Source of the DNA: Burkholderia vietnamiensis LMG 10929
Lineage (GTDB): Bacteria; Pseudomonadota; Gammaproteobacteria; Burkholderiales; Burkholderiaceae
Assembly (NCBI RefSeq): GCF_000959445.1
Contig: NZ_CP009630.1
Coordinates: 1,116,001-1,180,000, forward strand
Direction of reading: 5' to 3'
DNA: 64,000 nucleotides
The translations under genes were made by a program, and so were the position numbers. Positions 50,227 to 60,197 of the stretch are shown here, piece after piece (within the stretch, counting starts at the first letter, position 1; the number at the start of each line of letters is the position of its first letter). The notes under the pieces were generated by a model. It was given only the letters and a program-made list of their open reading frames with translations. It was not told where the DNA came from and did not search any database.

Positions 50227-51600
50227 CTAGCGAGCCGCCGTCGCGCCGACGCCCACCGCCGCGACCGCATTCGCCCGGCGTTGCGCGAGCTGCTGCGCGA
50301 ACCGGTATGCGGTGAGCGAGCCGGCCACGGCCAGCAGCATCGGCACGAGGCTGTCGTGATTCGCGCGCGTGAATTCGAGCAGCAGGACGACGGCCGTGAT
50401 CGGCATTTGCATCGACGCGGCGAGAAACGCGGTCGCGCCGACCAGCGCGCAGCCGCCGATAGACGCGCCCGGCCACACGGCGCTCCACAACCCGCCCAGC
50501 ACGACGCCGAGCAGCGCGCCGTTCGCGAGCCCCGGCGTCAGCAGCCCGCCCTCTGCGCCCGCGCGCAGGCTGCCCGCTTCGATCAGCACCTTCAGCACGA
50601 GCAGCGTGGCCGCGAGGCCGACCGTCAGCGTGCCGTCGAAACCGAGCGACGCCGGCCCCTTGCCGTTGCCGAGCAGTTGCGGGAAGCGCATCGCGAGCAA
50701 GCCGATCACCGCGAAGTTGACGAGCGCGAGCACCGGCAGCCACGCGCCCTTCGGCGCATCGGCGCGCGCGCGGGTCGTGAGCCGCACGAAGCCGTACGCG
50801 GCGAAGCCGAACAGCGGCCCGCAGACGATCGACCACGCCACCAGCGGCGTGCTCAGCACGAACGGCGGCACCGTGTACTGATGTTCGTTGCCGAGGCCGA
50901 GCCACGCGACGGCCGCGGCGAGCGCCGACGTGACGAGCGCCACCACCAGCGCGCGCAGCTCGAACGTGCCGACGAGCACTTCGAGCACGAACACGGCGCC
51001 GCCGAGCGGCACGTTGTAGACGGCCGCGAGGCCGGCGCCGGCCCCGCACGCGACCATCAGCCGACAGTCGGCGGGCGTGAGCCCCGCGCGCTGCGCGAGC
51101 CGCCCGGCGAGCAGCGCGCCGATTTCGCGCGGCGCGACCTCGCGGCCGAGCGGCGAGCCGAGCGCGACGGTCACGATCTGCAACAGCGCATGAACCGTGG
51201 TGCTGACCAACGGCATGCGCGGATCGGCCGCGCGCACGGCGCGCCGGATGCTGACGAGCGGCCGGCCGTAACGGTACAGCGCCCACCAGCCGCCGCCGGC
51301 GACGAGCCCGCACACGATCAGCACGCCGGCCCGCCGCAGCGGCTCGGCGCGCGTCACGCCGGTCAGAAAGCTCTCGGCGCCGATCACATGCGCGAGGTCG
51401 TAGCCGTACGCGACGTGCTGGATCGCATGCAGCAGCAGCGCGAGCAGCATCCCGCCGAAGCCGGCTCCGATACCGGTCAGGACCGTGACGATGGCGATCC
51501 GCGCGAACGGGCTGGCGGGCGGCGAAACAGGCGTGGGGGCGGACGGCAGATCGGGGCGCATGGGCAGGCGAGTCAGGATCGACGCCGCGGCGCGCACCAT
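50227..51600 (-). CDS. clcA: CLC-family chloride channel / H+ antiporter
   Basis: A 457-residue inner-membrane protein with the repeated CLC helices. The motif GREVAPREIGA replaces the common GREGPxx, but its Glu (the gate) is kept; the C-terminal GGLLTPGLANGA corresponds to GxFxP. AGLAAVYNVPLGGAVFVLE is also characteristic. It may aid acid resistance or osmoregulation. The ATG at 51600 or that at 51561 could be the start. No CBS domains follow. Confidence 0.9.
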   Translation of the reverse strand: MVRAAASILTRLPMRPDLPSAPTPVSPPASPFARIAIVTVLTGIGAGFGGMLLALLLHAIQHVAYGYDLAHVIGAESFLTGVTRAEPLRRAGVLIVCGLVAGGGWWALYRYGRPLVSIRRAVRAADPRMPLVSTTVHALLQIVTVALGSPLGREVAPREIGALLAGRLAQRAGLTPADCRLMVACGAGAGLAAVYNVPLGGAVFVLEVLVGTFELRALVVALVTSALAAAVAWLGLGNEHQYTVPPFVLSTPLVAWSIVCGPLFGFAAYGFVRLTTRARADAPKGAWLPVLALVNFAVIGLLAMRFPQLLGNGKGPASLGFDGTLTVGLAATLLVLKVLIEAGSLRAGAEGGLLTPGLANGALLGVVLGGLWSAVWPGASIGGCALVGATAFLAASMQMPITAVVLLLEFTRANHDSLVPMLLAVAGSLTAYRFAQQLAQRRANAVAAVGVGATAAR

Positions 51601-51732
51601 GCGCGCCGCTGTCAGGAACGCATCGTAGGGGCCGGCCGATCATGAGGCAAACGTCTTTTTCGAATCAACTCATGCGCTTCATGACTATATCGGGGAAACG
51701 AAGCCGCGGCGCGGTGCGCCGCGCCGAACGCG

Positions 51733-52974
51733 TCACGCCGGATACGTGATGCGCTCGGGCTCCCGCCGCATGATGATTTTCCCGTGGCGAACCGACAGCG
51801 TCGCCTTCGCCTGCCGCCGCACCGCTTCGTAGTCGCTGTCGGCGTCGAGCACGACGAGGCTGGCCGGCCGCCCGACCTCGATCCCGTAGCGCTCGCCGAG
51901 ATGCATCGTCGTCGCGCCGTGGTCGGTGACGAAGTCGAGGCAGCGCTGCAGGTCCTGGTAGCCCATCATGTGGCAGATGTGCAGGCCGGCGTCGAGCACG
52001 CGCAGGATATTGCCGTTGCCGAGCGGATACCACGGATCCTTGATCGAATCCTGTCCGAAGCACACGTTCAGCCCGGCGCGATCGAGTTCGGCGACGCGCG
52101 TGACGCCGCGCCGCTTCGGAAACGTGTCGAAGCGGCCCTGCAGATGGATGCTCTCGGTCGGGCACGACACGAAGTTCAGCCCCGCGCGCTTGAGCAGCCG
52201 GAACAGCTTCGAGCAGTACGCGTTGTCGTAGGAGCCCATCGCGGTGGTGTGGCTGGCCGTCACGCGCGCGCCCATCCCGCGCACGCGCGTCTCTTCCGCG
52301 AGCACTTCCAGAAAGCGCGACTGCGGATCGTCGGTCTCGTCGCAGTGGACGTCGACGAGACAGCCGGTGCGCTCGGCCAGCTCCATCAGGAAGCGGATCG
52401 AGCTGACGCCCTGCTCGCGCGTGTTCTCGAAATGGGGAATCCCGCCGACCACGTCCGCGCCGAGGTCGATCGCCTGCTCCATCAGCGCGCGGCCGCCGTC
52501 GAACGACTCGATGCCCTCCTGCGGAAACGCGACGATCTGCAGATCGATCAGCCCGCGCGCCTCCTCCTTCACTTCGAGCATCGCCTTCAGCGCGGCGAGC
52601 GTCGGGTCGGTAACGTCGACGTGGGTGCGCACGTGCTGAATGCCGTGATCGCGCAACATGCCGATCGCCGCATGCGCGCGCGCCTTGGTGTCGTCGTGCG
52701 TGATGGTCGCCTTGCGCTCGGACCAGCGCTCGATCCCCTCGAACAGCGTGCCGCTCATGTTCCAGGCCGGCTCGCCGGCCGTGAGCACCGCATCGAGATG
52801 AATGTGCGGCTCGACGAGCGGCGCGATCGCGAGCCGGCCGCCCGCGTCGACGTCGTCGGCGTGGCCGGGCGCGAGCGGCGCATGCTGCGCGTCGATGCGG
52901 GTAATCGTGTCGGCGTCGATGCCGATCGTGAACAGGCCGTCGCGGCCGCGCAGGCGCGCATTGATGACGTTCAT
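51733..52974 (-). CDS. codA: Cytosine deaminase
   Basis: A 413-residue amidohydrolase that converts cytosine to uracil (pyrimidine salvage); E. coli CodA has 427. Metal and substrate motifs are complete: HIHLD (His57, His59), HCDETDD, ASHTTAMGSY, CPTESIHLQGR and GQDSIKDPWYPLGNGN. No codB permease adjoins. Isocytosine or related rings could be alternative substrates. Confidence 0.9.
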   Translation of the reverse strand: MNVINARLRGRDGLFTIGIDADTITRIDAQHAPLAPGHADDVDAGGRLAIAPLVEPHIHLDAVLTAGEPAWNMSGTLFEGIERWSERKATITHDDTKARAHAAIGMLRDHGIQHVRTHVDVTDPTLAALKAMLEVKEEARGLIDLQIVAFPQEGIESFDGGRALMEQAIDLGADVVGGIPHFENTREQGVSSIRFLMELAERTGCLVDVHCDETDDPQSRFLEVLAEETRVRGMGARVTASHTTAMGSYDNAYCSKLFRLLKRAGLNFVSCPTESIHLQGRFDTFPKRRGVTRVAELDRAGLNVCFGQDSIKDPWYPLGNGNILRVLDAGLHICHMMGYQDLQRCLDFVTDHGATTMHLGERYGIEVGRPASLVVLDADSDYEAVRRQAKATLSVRHGKIIMRREPERITYPA

Positions 52975-53044
52975 GTGGGTCCAGGCGTGAAGCGGCCGCA
53001 GCGGGCCGCGGGTGGGAACGGGTGAGCGAGATGCCGCGTCGCGC

Positions 53045-53509
53045 TCAATGGAACGTGTGGATCGTCAGGCCGGTCGCCGCGCGCATTTCGTCGTTCGTCA
53101 CGTCGCGCACGTGCTTGCCGAAGGTCCATACGTGCCGGCCGGGATCGCGCGCGCGATACGTGCGGTCGCCGTAGAACTGATCGGCCGGCGGCTGCAGGAT
53201 CTCGGCGCCGGCCGCACGCGCGCGCTCGCAGTGCGCGTCGATGTCGGCGTCGTCCGGAAGATGCACGTGGACGTGCTGGGTATTGCGGCCGCCGGTGTCC
53301 TCCGGCGACGCGATGCAGTCGGCCCAGGCGCCACCGACCATGACGAGACCGTCGCCGAACGTCATTTCCGCGTGCGCGATGTCGCCGGCCGGCGTCATGA
53401 CGACGATCGCGCGCTCGAAGCCGAACGCGTGCTCCAGCCAGTCCAGCGCGCCTTTCGGGTCGCGATAGCACAGCGCGCTGCTGAGGGAAGGTCGGCGGGG
53501 CGTGACCAT
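53045..53509 (-). CDS. VOC-superfamily (glyoxalase-like) protein
   Basis: A 154-residue protein of the PhnB-like VOC group: LCYRDPKGALDWLEHAFGFE at the start, then HAEMTFGDGLVMVGG and a C-terminal YRARDPGRHVWTFGKHV. Metal ligands typical of the fold could be His and Glu in these segments. Function is unassigned. GGAG lies six bases before the ATG at 53509. It is upstream of codA on the same strand. Confidence 0.86.
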   Translation of the reverse strand: MVTPRRPSLSSALCYRDPKGALDWLEHAFGFERAIVVMTPAGDIAHAEMTFGDGLVMVGGAWADCIASPEDTGGRNTQHVHVHLPDDADIDAHCERARAAGAEILQPPADQFYGDRTYRARDPGRHVWTFGKHVRDVTNDEMRAATGLTIHTFH

Positions 53510-53818
53510 CGGAATCTCCGGATCTCGGTATGGGCCTGTGCATTGTCCATGCGCACCGCGCGCCGATCAACTGCTCGCACCGGCGAGCCTGCATGTTGTC
53601 GATTTGCGACACGCCGCACACCCAGCCGGCGTCTTGCGGAGCGCATCGGCGACGAAAACGCGTATGGTTCCGCGGCTGCAGCGATTTGTGAACTCCGTGT
53701 GACACACTTTTGCGTAACTCGCAACAGTGTCTCCGGACGGCCGTCGCGCGAATCGGGCGCGCGCGCCCCTAAACTTGCGCCGAACTTTGGTCATCCATCC
53801 ACACGCAGGAGCTGTCAG
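53510..53818. promoter_or_regulatory. Divergent VOC / porin promoter region
   Basis: This 309-base gap holds TTGCG-TAACT-CGCAA (53710-53724), a small dyad about 100 bases before the porin start, and an AGGAG ribosome site before the porin ATG. No gene is seen. Confidence 0.4.
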
Positions 53819-54961
53819 ATGAAGAAAACCCTCGTTGCCGCCGCATGCACGACCGCGCTGTTCGCGCCGCTCGCCCATGCACAAAGCTCGGTCACGCTGT
53901 ACGGCCTGATCGACGCCGGCATCGCCTATACCAACAACGCGGGCGGCGCATCGCTTTGGCGCATGACGAGCGGCACGATCAACGGCAGCCGCTTCGGCCT
54001 GAAGGGCTCCGAAGATCTCGGCGGTGGCCTGAAGGCGCTGTTCGTGCTCGAGAACGGCTTCAACGTGAACAACGGCGCGCTCGGCCAGGACAGCAAGCTG
54101 TTCGGCCGGCACGCATACGTGGGCCTGAGCGAAGCCGGCTACGGCACGCTGACGCTCGGCCGCCAGTACGACACGATGGTCGACTTCGTCGCGCCGCTGT
54201 CGGCGACGTCCGGCGACTTCGGTGACACGGGCTTCGCGCATCCGTTCGACAACGACAACCTGAACCACTCGGTGCGTATCAACAACGCGGTCAAGTACAC
54301 GAGCGACACGATCGCCGGGTTCAAGGTCGGCGCGCTGTACGGCTTCTCGAACGCGACGAACTTCGGCAGCAACCGCGCCTACAGCTTCGCGGCCAGCTAC
54401 ACGAACGGCCCGCTGAAGGTCGCCGGCGCGTACCTGCAGATGAACGGCACCAAGGGCTCGACCAGCGCGAGCCCGGGCGCGACCGACGTCGCGGAAGCGA
54501 AGAGCCTGAGCCAGGGCGGCTGGTCGGTCGGCGCGGACCGCATGCGTTCGTACGGCGGCGGCCTCAGCTACGTGTTCGGCCCGGCGACCGTCGGCTTCGT
54601 CTATACGCGCTCGCAGTATGACAACTCGGGTTCGTTCGGCTCGACCGGCCAGGTCGCGTTCAACAACTACGACCTGAACGTGCGCTATGCGGTGACGCCG
54701 GCCGTGAGCCTGGGCGCAGCCTACGTCTACACGGACGCGAGCGTGTCGAATCCGGACAGCAAGCACGGCACCGATCCGAAGTGGCACCAGGTCGACCTGC
54801 AGGCCGTCTACAAGCTGTCGCGCCGCACCGACCTGTACGCGGAAGCGATGTATCAGCACGCATCGGGCCGCGGCTACCAGGCGTTCATCAACACGTCGGG
54901 CGGCGCATCGACCACCGCCAACCAGATCGTCGGCACGATCGGCATGCGCACGCGCTTCTGA
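53819..54961 (+). CDS. Gram-negative general porin (Burkholderia OpcP/OmpC type)
   Basis: A 380-residue trimeric outer-membrane porin. The signal MKKTLVAAACTTALFAPLAHAQ is followed by SSVTLYGLIDAGIAY, the standard first strand of Burkholderiales porins, and later GLKGSEDLGGGLKALF and GRQYDTMVDF. The protein ends in Met-Arg-Thr-Arg-Phe, as needed for barrel assembly. AGGAG precedes the ATG. It provides diffusion of small solutes. Confidence 0.95.
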   Translation: MKKTLVAAACTTALFAPLAHAQSSVTLYGLIDAGIAYTNNAGGASLWRMTSGTINGSRFGLKGSEDLGGGLKALFVLENGFNVNNGALGQDSKLFGRHAYVGLSEAGYGTLTLGRQYDTMVDFVAPLSATSGDFGDTGFAHPFDNDNLNHSVRINNAVKYTSDTIAGFKVGALYGFSNATNFGSNRAYSFAASYTNGPLKVAGAYLQMNGTKGSTSASPGATDVAEAKSLSQGGWSVGADRMRSYGGGLSYVFGPATVGFVYTRSQYDNSGSFGSTGQVAFNNYDLNVRYAVTPAVSLGAAYVYTDASVSNPDSKHGTDPKWHQVDLQAVYKLSRRTDLYAEAMYQHASGRGYQAFINTSGGASTTANQIVGTIGMRTRF

Positions 54962-54980
54962 GCGTCGATTCGTCTGATCT

Positions 54981-55043
54981 GAACGCCGCCCGCAACGATG
55001 AACCTGCCCTGACCGGCCGGTTCATCCAACGCGGGCGGCGTTC
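54981..55043 (+). terminator. Large nested hairpin after the porin gene
   Basis: GAACGCCGCCCGC (54981-54993) pairs with GCGGGCGGCGTTC (55031-55043), 13 bp without mismatch. Inside it GATGAACC (54997-55004) pairs with GGTTCATC (55019-55026). The hairpin starts 19 bases past the porin stop but lacks a long T-run, so it may stabilise the abundant porin mRNA as well as terminate it. Confidence 0.6.
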
Positions 55044-55210
55044 ATTCATGCTGCATCCGAGAATGTTGTTCCATCTGAGAAGCTGCCTGCCTGGAATCGG
55101 GGTTTTTGCGCCTGCGTGCGCTGAATAGACTGGCATCCATGGATCGAATCGCATTGCGATCATGCATCGCGATCGTCGAACCGGCCTCACCCCGTGTACA
55201 GGAGAATCTC

Positions 55211-55513
55211 GTGAAATCGCTCGTCGTCACCGCCGCTGCTGCCGTGCTGCTCGTCGCTCCGGCCCTGTCGTTTGCCCAGTCGGCCAAGGTGCCCGTCACG
55301 CGCGCGCAGGTGCTTCAGGAGCTCTACGATCTCGAATCGGTCGGCTACAACCCGGCACTCGGCGACGCCGGCAACTACCCGGACGATCTCATGGCCGCCC
55401 AGCAGCGCCTCGCGGCCAAGCGGCTCGCCGCGCGCGATGCGGCGCAACGCGCGTACGGCCCGGCCGAAGGCGGCGCGACCGAATCGGGCGTGGCGGCGAA
55501 GCCTTCGCTGTAA
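55211..55513 (+). CDS. DUF4148 secreted small protein (100 aa)
   Basis: Starts at GTG 55211, seven bases after AGGAGA. The signal (KSLVVTAAAAVLLVAPALSFAQ) is followed by the DUF4148 motif VTRAQVLQELYDLESVGYNP and YPDDLMAAQQRLAA. It is a paralogue of the gene at 32467, with the same signal and core but a different tail. The family has no known function. Confidence 0.88.
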   Translation: MKSLVVTAAAAVLLVAPALSFAQSAKVPVTRAQVLQELYDLESVGYNPALGDAGNYPDDLMAAQQRLAAKRLAARDAAQRAYGPAEGGATESGVAAKPSL

Positions 55514-55652
55514 CGCGCATCAAACGACGCCGCGCCCGCACGATACGCATCATGCGGGCGCGGCACGGCGCACGGCTTCTACACGACGCCCCGCAAGCGA
55601 TGCGAGCCGCGCAACCCACACAGGGCAGGCGTTCGCCGCTCGTGCAGCACGC

Positions 55653-56606
55653 TCAGGCTTCCTGCGGCTCGCTCTCGCGCGCGATCGCCTGCAGCATCTC
55701 GACGTCGTGCGCGATCATCCCCGGCACCTGCGCGCGCAGCATCTCGACCCAGGTGCGCACCTTCGCGTCGACGAAACGGCGCGACGGATACAGCGCATAC
55801 ACGTTCATCTTCTGCAGGATGTGGCTCGGCAACACGCGCACGAGCGTGCCGTCCTGCAACGCGTCGATCGCCGAATACAGCGGCAGCATGCCGATGCCGA
55901 GGCCGTCGCGGATCGCGAGCGCGAGCGACTCGGCCGTGTTGGTTTGCACCGGCCCGGCGACATGGATCTGCTCGACGCCGTCGGCGCCTTCGAGCACCCA
56001 CTCGTGCGTCGGGAACGCCGGCGTGCAGAGCGTCAGGCACGCGTGCGCGCCGAGATCGGTCGGATGCTCCGGCGCGCCGTGGCGCGTCACGTATTCGGGC
56101 GACGCGCACAGGATGCTGAAGGTCGAGCCGAGCAGGTGCGACACGAGTTCCGAATCGGGCAGCGACGACGCGGTCACGACCGCCATGTCGCTCGTGCCGT
56201 CGAACAGGTCGGGCATCCGCTGCGACAGCGACAGTTCGATCGACACGTCCGGATACTGCGCGTGATAGCGCGTGAGCGTGGGCATCACGTAGTGATGGCC
56301 GACGCTCGCGAAGCTGTGCATGCGCAGCACGCCCGCCGGGCGCTCGTGCGCACAGCTCGCCTCCTCCTCCGCGCGATCGACGTCGGCGAGAATCTGGCGA
56401 CAGCGCCGTAAATAATTTTCGCCGGCCGAGGTCAGCGCAAGGCGGCGGGTCGAGCGATTCATCAGACGAGTGCGCAGCCGCGCTTCGAGCTCGGACACCG
56501 CGCGCGACATCGCGCCCGTCGTCGAGTTCAGCGATTGTGCGGCGGCAGTGAAACTGCCTGTCTCGACCACGCGCGTAAACACGCGCATGTTTTGTAGCGT
56601 ATCCAT
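55653..56606 (-). CDS. LysR-family transcriptional regulator
   Basis: A 317-residue regulator with the helix-turn-helix TGSFTAAAQSLNSTTGAMSRAVSELEARL (in two parts) near 17-45 and a LysR substrate-binding domain. It diverges from the FUSC exporter gene, its likely target, as AaeR does from aaeXAB. The effector may be an aromatic carboxylate; this is inference. Confidence 0.9.
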   Translation of the reverse strand: MDTLQNMRVFTRVVETGSFTAAAQSLNSTTGAMSRAVSELEARLRTRLMNRSTRRLALTSAGENYLRRCRQILADVDRAEEEASCAHERPAGVLRMHSFASVGHHYVMPTLTRYHAQYPDVSIELSLSQRMPDLFDGTSDMAVVTASSLPDSELVSHLLGSTFSILCASPEYVTRHGAPEHPTDLGAHACLTLCTPAFPTHEWVLEGADGVEQIHVAGPVQTNTAESLALAIRDGLGIGMLPLYSAIDALQDGTLVRVLPSHILQKMNVYALYPSRRFVDAKVRTWVEMLRAQVPGMIAHDVEMLQAIARESEPQEA

Positions 56607-56796
56607 TCCTGTAAGCCACCTGTAGCAGAGCCGTCATTTTCCTCCAGCGGGTGCGACAGATTGTTGCCACGCCAGCAACTATCGTTTCCCTGCAACTGCG
56701 TTAATGCACACGCGCGGCGCTCCTACAATCGGTGCCTCATCAGTCGACTGGTCCTGTTCGGCCGCACGACGGCACCGCACGGACCCCTGCCTTTTC

Positions 56797-58980
56797 ATGA
56801 AGCCACAACCTGCGATCGAGCAACCTCCCATCGAACCGCCACGATGGAGCACCTGGCTCGATCCGCTCGGCAAAGCCGCACGCGACTGGGCGACGAGCGA
56901 CGGGCTGATCTGGCTGCACCTCGCCAAGACCGTGCTCGCCGCGCTGCTCGCGATGGGCATCGCGATGCGGCTCGAGATGTCGCAGCCGCGCACCGCAATG
57001 ACCACCGTGTTCGTGCTGATGCAGCCGTTGTCGGGGATGGTGTTCGCGAAGAGCTTCTACCGCGTGCTCGGCACGGCGGCCGGCCTGGTGGCCGCGTTGG
57101 CGCTCGGCGGCCTGTTCGCGCAGCAGCCCGAGCTGTACATGGCCGGCATCACGCTGTGGATCGGCAGCTGCATCGCGCTCGCGGTGCGCAACCGTCACTT
57201 TCGCTGGTACGGCTTCGTGCTCGCCGGCTACACGGCCGCGCTGATCGGCCTGCCCGCGGTGATGACGCCGCAGACGCTGTTCCAGTCGGCGCTCACGCGC
57301 GCCGCCGAAGTCGCGCTCGGGATCGCCTGCTCGGGCGCGGTCAGCGCGCTGATCCTGCCGCTCAGTTCCGCGAAGGCGTTGATGCGCTCGCTGGCCGCGC
57401 GTCGCGTGAAGTTCGCCTCGTTCGCGGCCAGCGCGCTGTCCGGCGAGCTGGCGCGCGGCGACTTCGAACGGCGCTTCGCCGACTTCGTCGACGAGATCGT
57501 CGGCTTCGAGGCGAACCGTGCGTTCGCATCGTTCGAAGACCCGCACATTCGCGCACGCAGCCGCCGGCTCGCGCGGCTGAACAGCGAGTTCATGAACGCC
57601 TGCACGCGGCTGCACGCGCTGCACCAGCTCATCAAGCGCCTGCGCGTGAACCAGTCGGACGCCGTGCTCGGTGCGATCGCGCCGCACCTTGACGGCCTCG
57701 CGCAGCGGATCGCCGCCTTGCGCGACGAGCGGCAGCGCGGCATCACGACGACGACCGGCGCGCTGCTGGAACTGCGCCGCTTCCACGCGGCGCTGCCGAA
57801 GGCCGCACGCGCGTCGCGCCGCGCGATCGAGGATCATGCGGCCGGCGGCCTGCTCGATTTCGATACCGCGATCGAGCTGATGTATCGCTTCATCGGCGAG
57901 TATCTCGGCTATGCGGACACCAACGCGTCGCTCGACCGCGACGATCACGCGTTCGAGCGCTCGGTCACGCACTACGCGGTGAAGACGAATTCGTTCTTCG
58001 TCGGCTTCGCGTTCCTGCGCACGCTCGTCGCCGTGGGCGCGATGAGCGCGTTCTGGATCGCGTCGGAGTGGCCGAGCGGTTCGCTGGCCGTGATCTCCAC
58101 GGCCATCGCGTGCGCGTTGAGCTCGACGTCGCCGCGCGCGCCGAAATTCGTCGCACAGATGAGCGTCGGCGCGGCGTTCGCGACGGCCGTCGGCTACGTG
58201 TGCCTGTGCTACGTCTATCCGAACATCGACGGCTTTCCGCTGCTGTGCGCGGCGCTCACGCCGGTGCTCGGCCTCGGCGCATTTCTCGCGATGCGACCGG
58301 GCCTGTCCGGCTACGGGATCGGGTTTGCGGTGTTCTTCTGTCTGCTGGCCGGGCCGGACAACGCGATTTCGTATACGCCCGAGTTGCTGATCAACAACGG
58401 CGTCGCGGTCGTCGTCGCGCTGCTCGCCTGCTCGATCATGTTCGCGGTCGTGTTTCCGACGCACATGCCGTGGCTCACGTCGCGCATCGCGCACGATCTG
58501 CGCCGCCAGGTCACGCTCGCCTGCGAAGACACGCGCGAAGGTCTCGCCGCGCGGTTCCAGTCGAGCACGCATGACCTGATGGCGCAGCTGCGCACGCTGC
58601 TCGTGAAGCGCACGCGCCAGCATCGGATTGCATTGCGCTGGATGCTGTCGACGCTCGAGGTCGGCCACGCGGTCATCGACCTGCGCGACGAGATGAACGA
58701 GTTCTGCGCAACGAAGCCGCCGCAGACGCTGCACTGGACCGCATCGGTCGACGCGGTGCTGCACGAGCTGCCGCGCTTCTTCGACGATCCGACGCCAAGT
58801 CACCACGCCCGCACGCTGAAATCGGTGAATCTGGCGATCCGCGCCGCGCAGCATACGCTGCATGCGTGGTACGCGGTGCCCGACGAGCGCCACCGCATGC
58901 AGCGCATCATCGGCTGCCTGCACTTCCTCCGCAGCGCGCTGCTGGACAAGGATGCGCCGTTCAATCGTCACTACGGCTGA
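56797..58980 (+). CDS. FUSC-family membrane protein (AaeB-like aromatic acid exporter)
   Basis: A 727-residue inner-membrane protein with two blocks of about six membrane segments (about 45-190 and 405-560), each followed by a cytoplasmic helical part. The motif PRTAMTTVFVLMQPLSGMVFAKSFYRVLGT is the FUSC signature, of which the second half also has RAPKFVAQMSVGAA. AaeB homologues export hydroxylated aromatic acids with the membrane-fusion partner AaeA. No AaeA or AaeX gene lies here. CCTACAA occurs at 56722. Confidence 0.86.
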   Translation: MKPQPAIEQPPIEPPRWSTWLDPLGKAARDWATSDGLIWLHLAKTVLAALLAMGIAMRLEMSQPRTAMTTVFVLMQPLSGMVFAKSFYRVLGTAAGLVAALALGGLFAQQPELYMAGITLWIGSCIALAVRNRHFRWYGFVLAGYTAALIGLPAVMTPQTLFQSALTRAAEVALGIACSGAVSALILPLSSAKALMRSLAARRVKFASFAASALSGELARGDFERRFADFVDEIVGFEANRAFASFEDPHIRARSRRLARLNSEFMNACTRLHALHQLIKRLRVNQSDAVLGAIAPHLDGLAQRIAALRDERQRGITTTTGALLELRRFHAALPKAARASRRAIEDHAAGGLLDFDTAIELMYRFIGEYLGYADTNASLDRDDHAFERSVTHYAVKTNSFFVGFAFLRTLVAVGAMSAFWIASEWPSGSLAVISTAIACALSSTSPRAPKFVAQMSVGAAFATAVGYVCLCYVYPNIDGFPLLCAALTPVLGLGAFLAMRPGLSGYGIGFAVFFCLLAGPDNAISYTPELLINNGVAVVVALLACSIMFAVVFPTHMPWLTSRIAHDLRRQVTLACEDTREGLAARFQSSTHDLMAQLRTLLVKRTRQHRIALRWMLSTLEVGHAVIDLRDEMNEFCATKPPQTLHWTASVDAVLHELPRFFDDPTPSHHARTLKSVNLAIRAAQHTLHAWYAVPDERHRMQRIIGCLHFLRSALLDKDAPFNRHYG

Positions 58981-59147
58981 AGGCGGCGGAAACCGTGTCG
59001 GCTGCGACGGCGATCGATGCGCACGCAACCTCACCCTTGTTGCGATTGGAAATAAGCTCTACACCCGCGGTGATTAATCTTTAGGCACCGCGAGCCTATA
59101 GTTTGGTCACTGCCGGCGACGCCGGTACTGACCCAGGAGAGCCCCAA

Positions 59148-59360
59148 ATGAAGCCGCTGTATCTCGCCGTCGTTGCCCTGTCGCTCACCGCTGCCGTCGC
59201 GCACGCCCAGCCCGCCCCGGCCGACGGTGCACAGCAACCGGCGAACCGCGCCGAAACCGTCGAGGCCGCAGGCCGTGTCGATCGTACGCAATCGAAGCAG
59301 GAAGATCCGAACGCCTGCGTGGGCCCCGTCAGCTTCTGCAACGTCTACTTCGGCAGCTGA
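59148..59360 (+). CDS. Small exported protein (70 aa)
   Basis: The ATG at 59148 follows CAGGAGA by eight bases. A signal peptide (MKPLYLAVVALSLTAAVAHAQ) leaves a mature peptide of about 49 residues, polar and disordered in its first half and ending CVGPVSFCNVYFGS with two cysteines that may form a disulphide. No family recognised. Confidence 0.7.
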   Translation: MKPLYLAVVALSLTAAVAHAQPAPADGAQQPANRAETVEAAGRVDRTQSKQEDPNACVGPVSFCNVYFGS

Positions 59361-59579
59361 GCATGACGCCGCGTCGTCATGGCCCGGCCCGCCGCGCGCG
59401 CATCGTCCGCATTGCCTGCGCGCGCGCCCGACGAGCCGGCCGATCGCTGCAACCGCATTGCCCGTCACGCCGCTTCGATTGAAGCGGCGTGGTCGTTTCA
59501 GGCCCGCCGCCCTGGGCGCCACATCGCCTCGCCTCGCCTCACCTCGCGCACCGCATCCAGCAGCCGTCCCGCCACACCG

Positions 59580-59957
59580 TCACCCTGCCGACGCGATGAA
59601 CCCGCCGTCGGGCGCAGGATGCGGCACGTACCAGCCGAAATACACTTCAGCCTCCACGATCCGACCATCGCGCACGCGTAATCGCTCCGCGTTCCGGAAG
59701 CGCTTGCCGCTCGTCGTGTCGGCTTCATAGACGACGAACACGTACTCGCCGTGCACGGCGACGTCGACGAACCGGAAACCGGCGAGCAGCGCGCTGTTCG
59801 GCCAGCAACGGGCCAGATACGCGTCGCGGTCGAGCCGGTTGTCGAGCGGGCTGGTGAAATGGAAATCCGGCGCAATCAGCGCTTCGATCGCGTCGCGGTC
59901 CTTGTCGACGTACGCGCGGTAGCTCGCGCGTGCAACCTCACCGGGGTCGTCGGGCAT
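59580..59957 (-). CDS. SnoaL/NTF2-like protein (125 aa)
   Basis: A small cone-shaped NTF2-fold protein by sequence pattern: an N-terminal helix with YRAYVDKDRDAIEALIAPDFHFTSPLDNRLDR in two halves, then a sheet with YEADTTSGKRFRNAERLRVRDG. Such proteins isomerise or hydrolyse small ligands or have no catalysis. ATG 59957 gives the family N-terminus. It ends next to the small exported protein gene. Confidence 0.82.
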   Translation of the reverse strand: MPDDPGEVARASYRAYVDKDRDAIEALIAPDFHFTSPLDNRLDRDAYLARCWPNSALLAGFRFVDVAVHGEYVFVVYEADTTSGKRFRNAERLRVRDGRIVEAEVYFGWYVPHPAPDGGFIASAG

Positions 59958-60197
59958 CGTCGTTACCTCCGAAGAAAGCCGGGGCGAACGCAACGGCCGT
60001 GCGTCGCCCCGAAAGCATCGGGCAGACATCATGCGGCAGCGAGGCCGCAGGCCCGCGCCGCCGCGATTGCCGGGTCGCGGGCGCGCGGGCATGATGTGGG
60101 CCAGCGTGCCGGCTGAACGCGCAGCGGTTGTCGCCGCGCGCGACCGGCATCCTGAGCAATCCGCGTGCCGGCGCGGGCCGTCTACGTCACCGAATCC

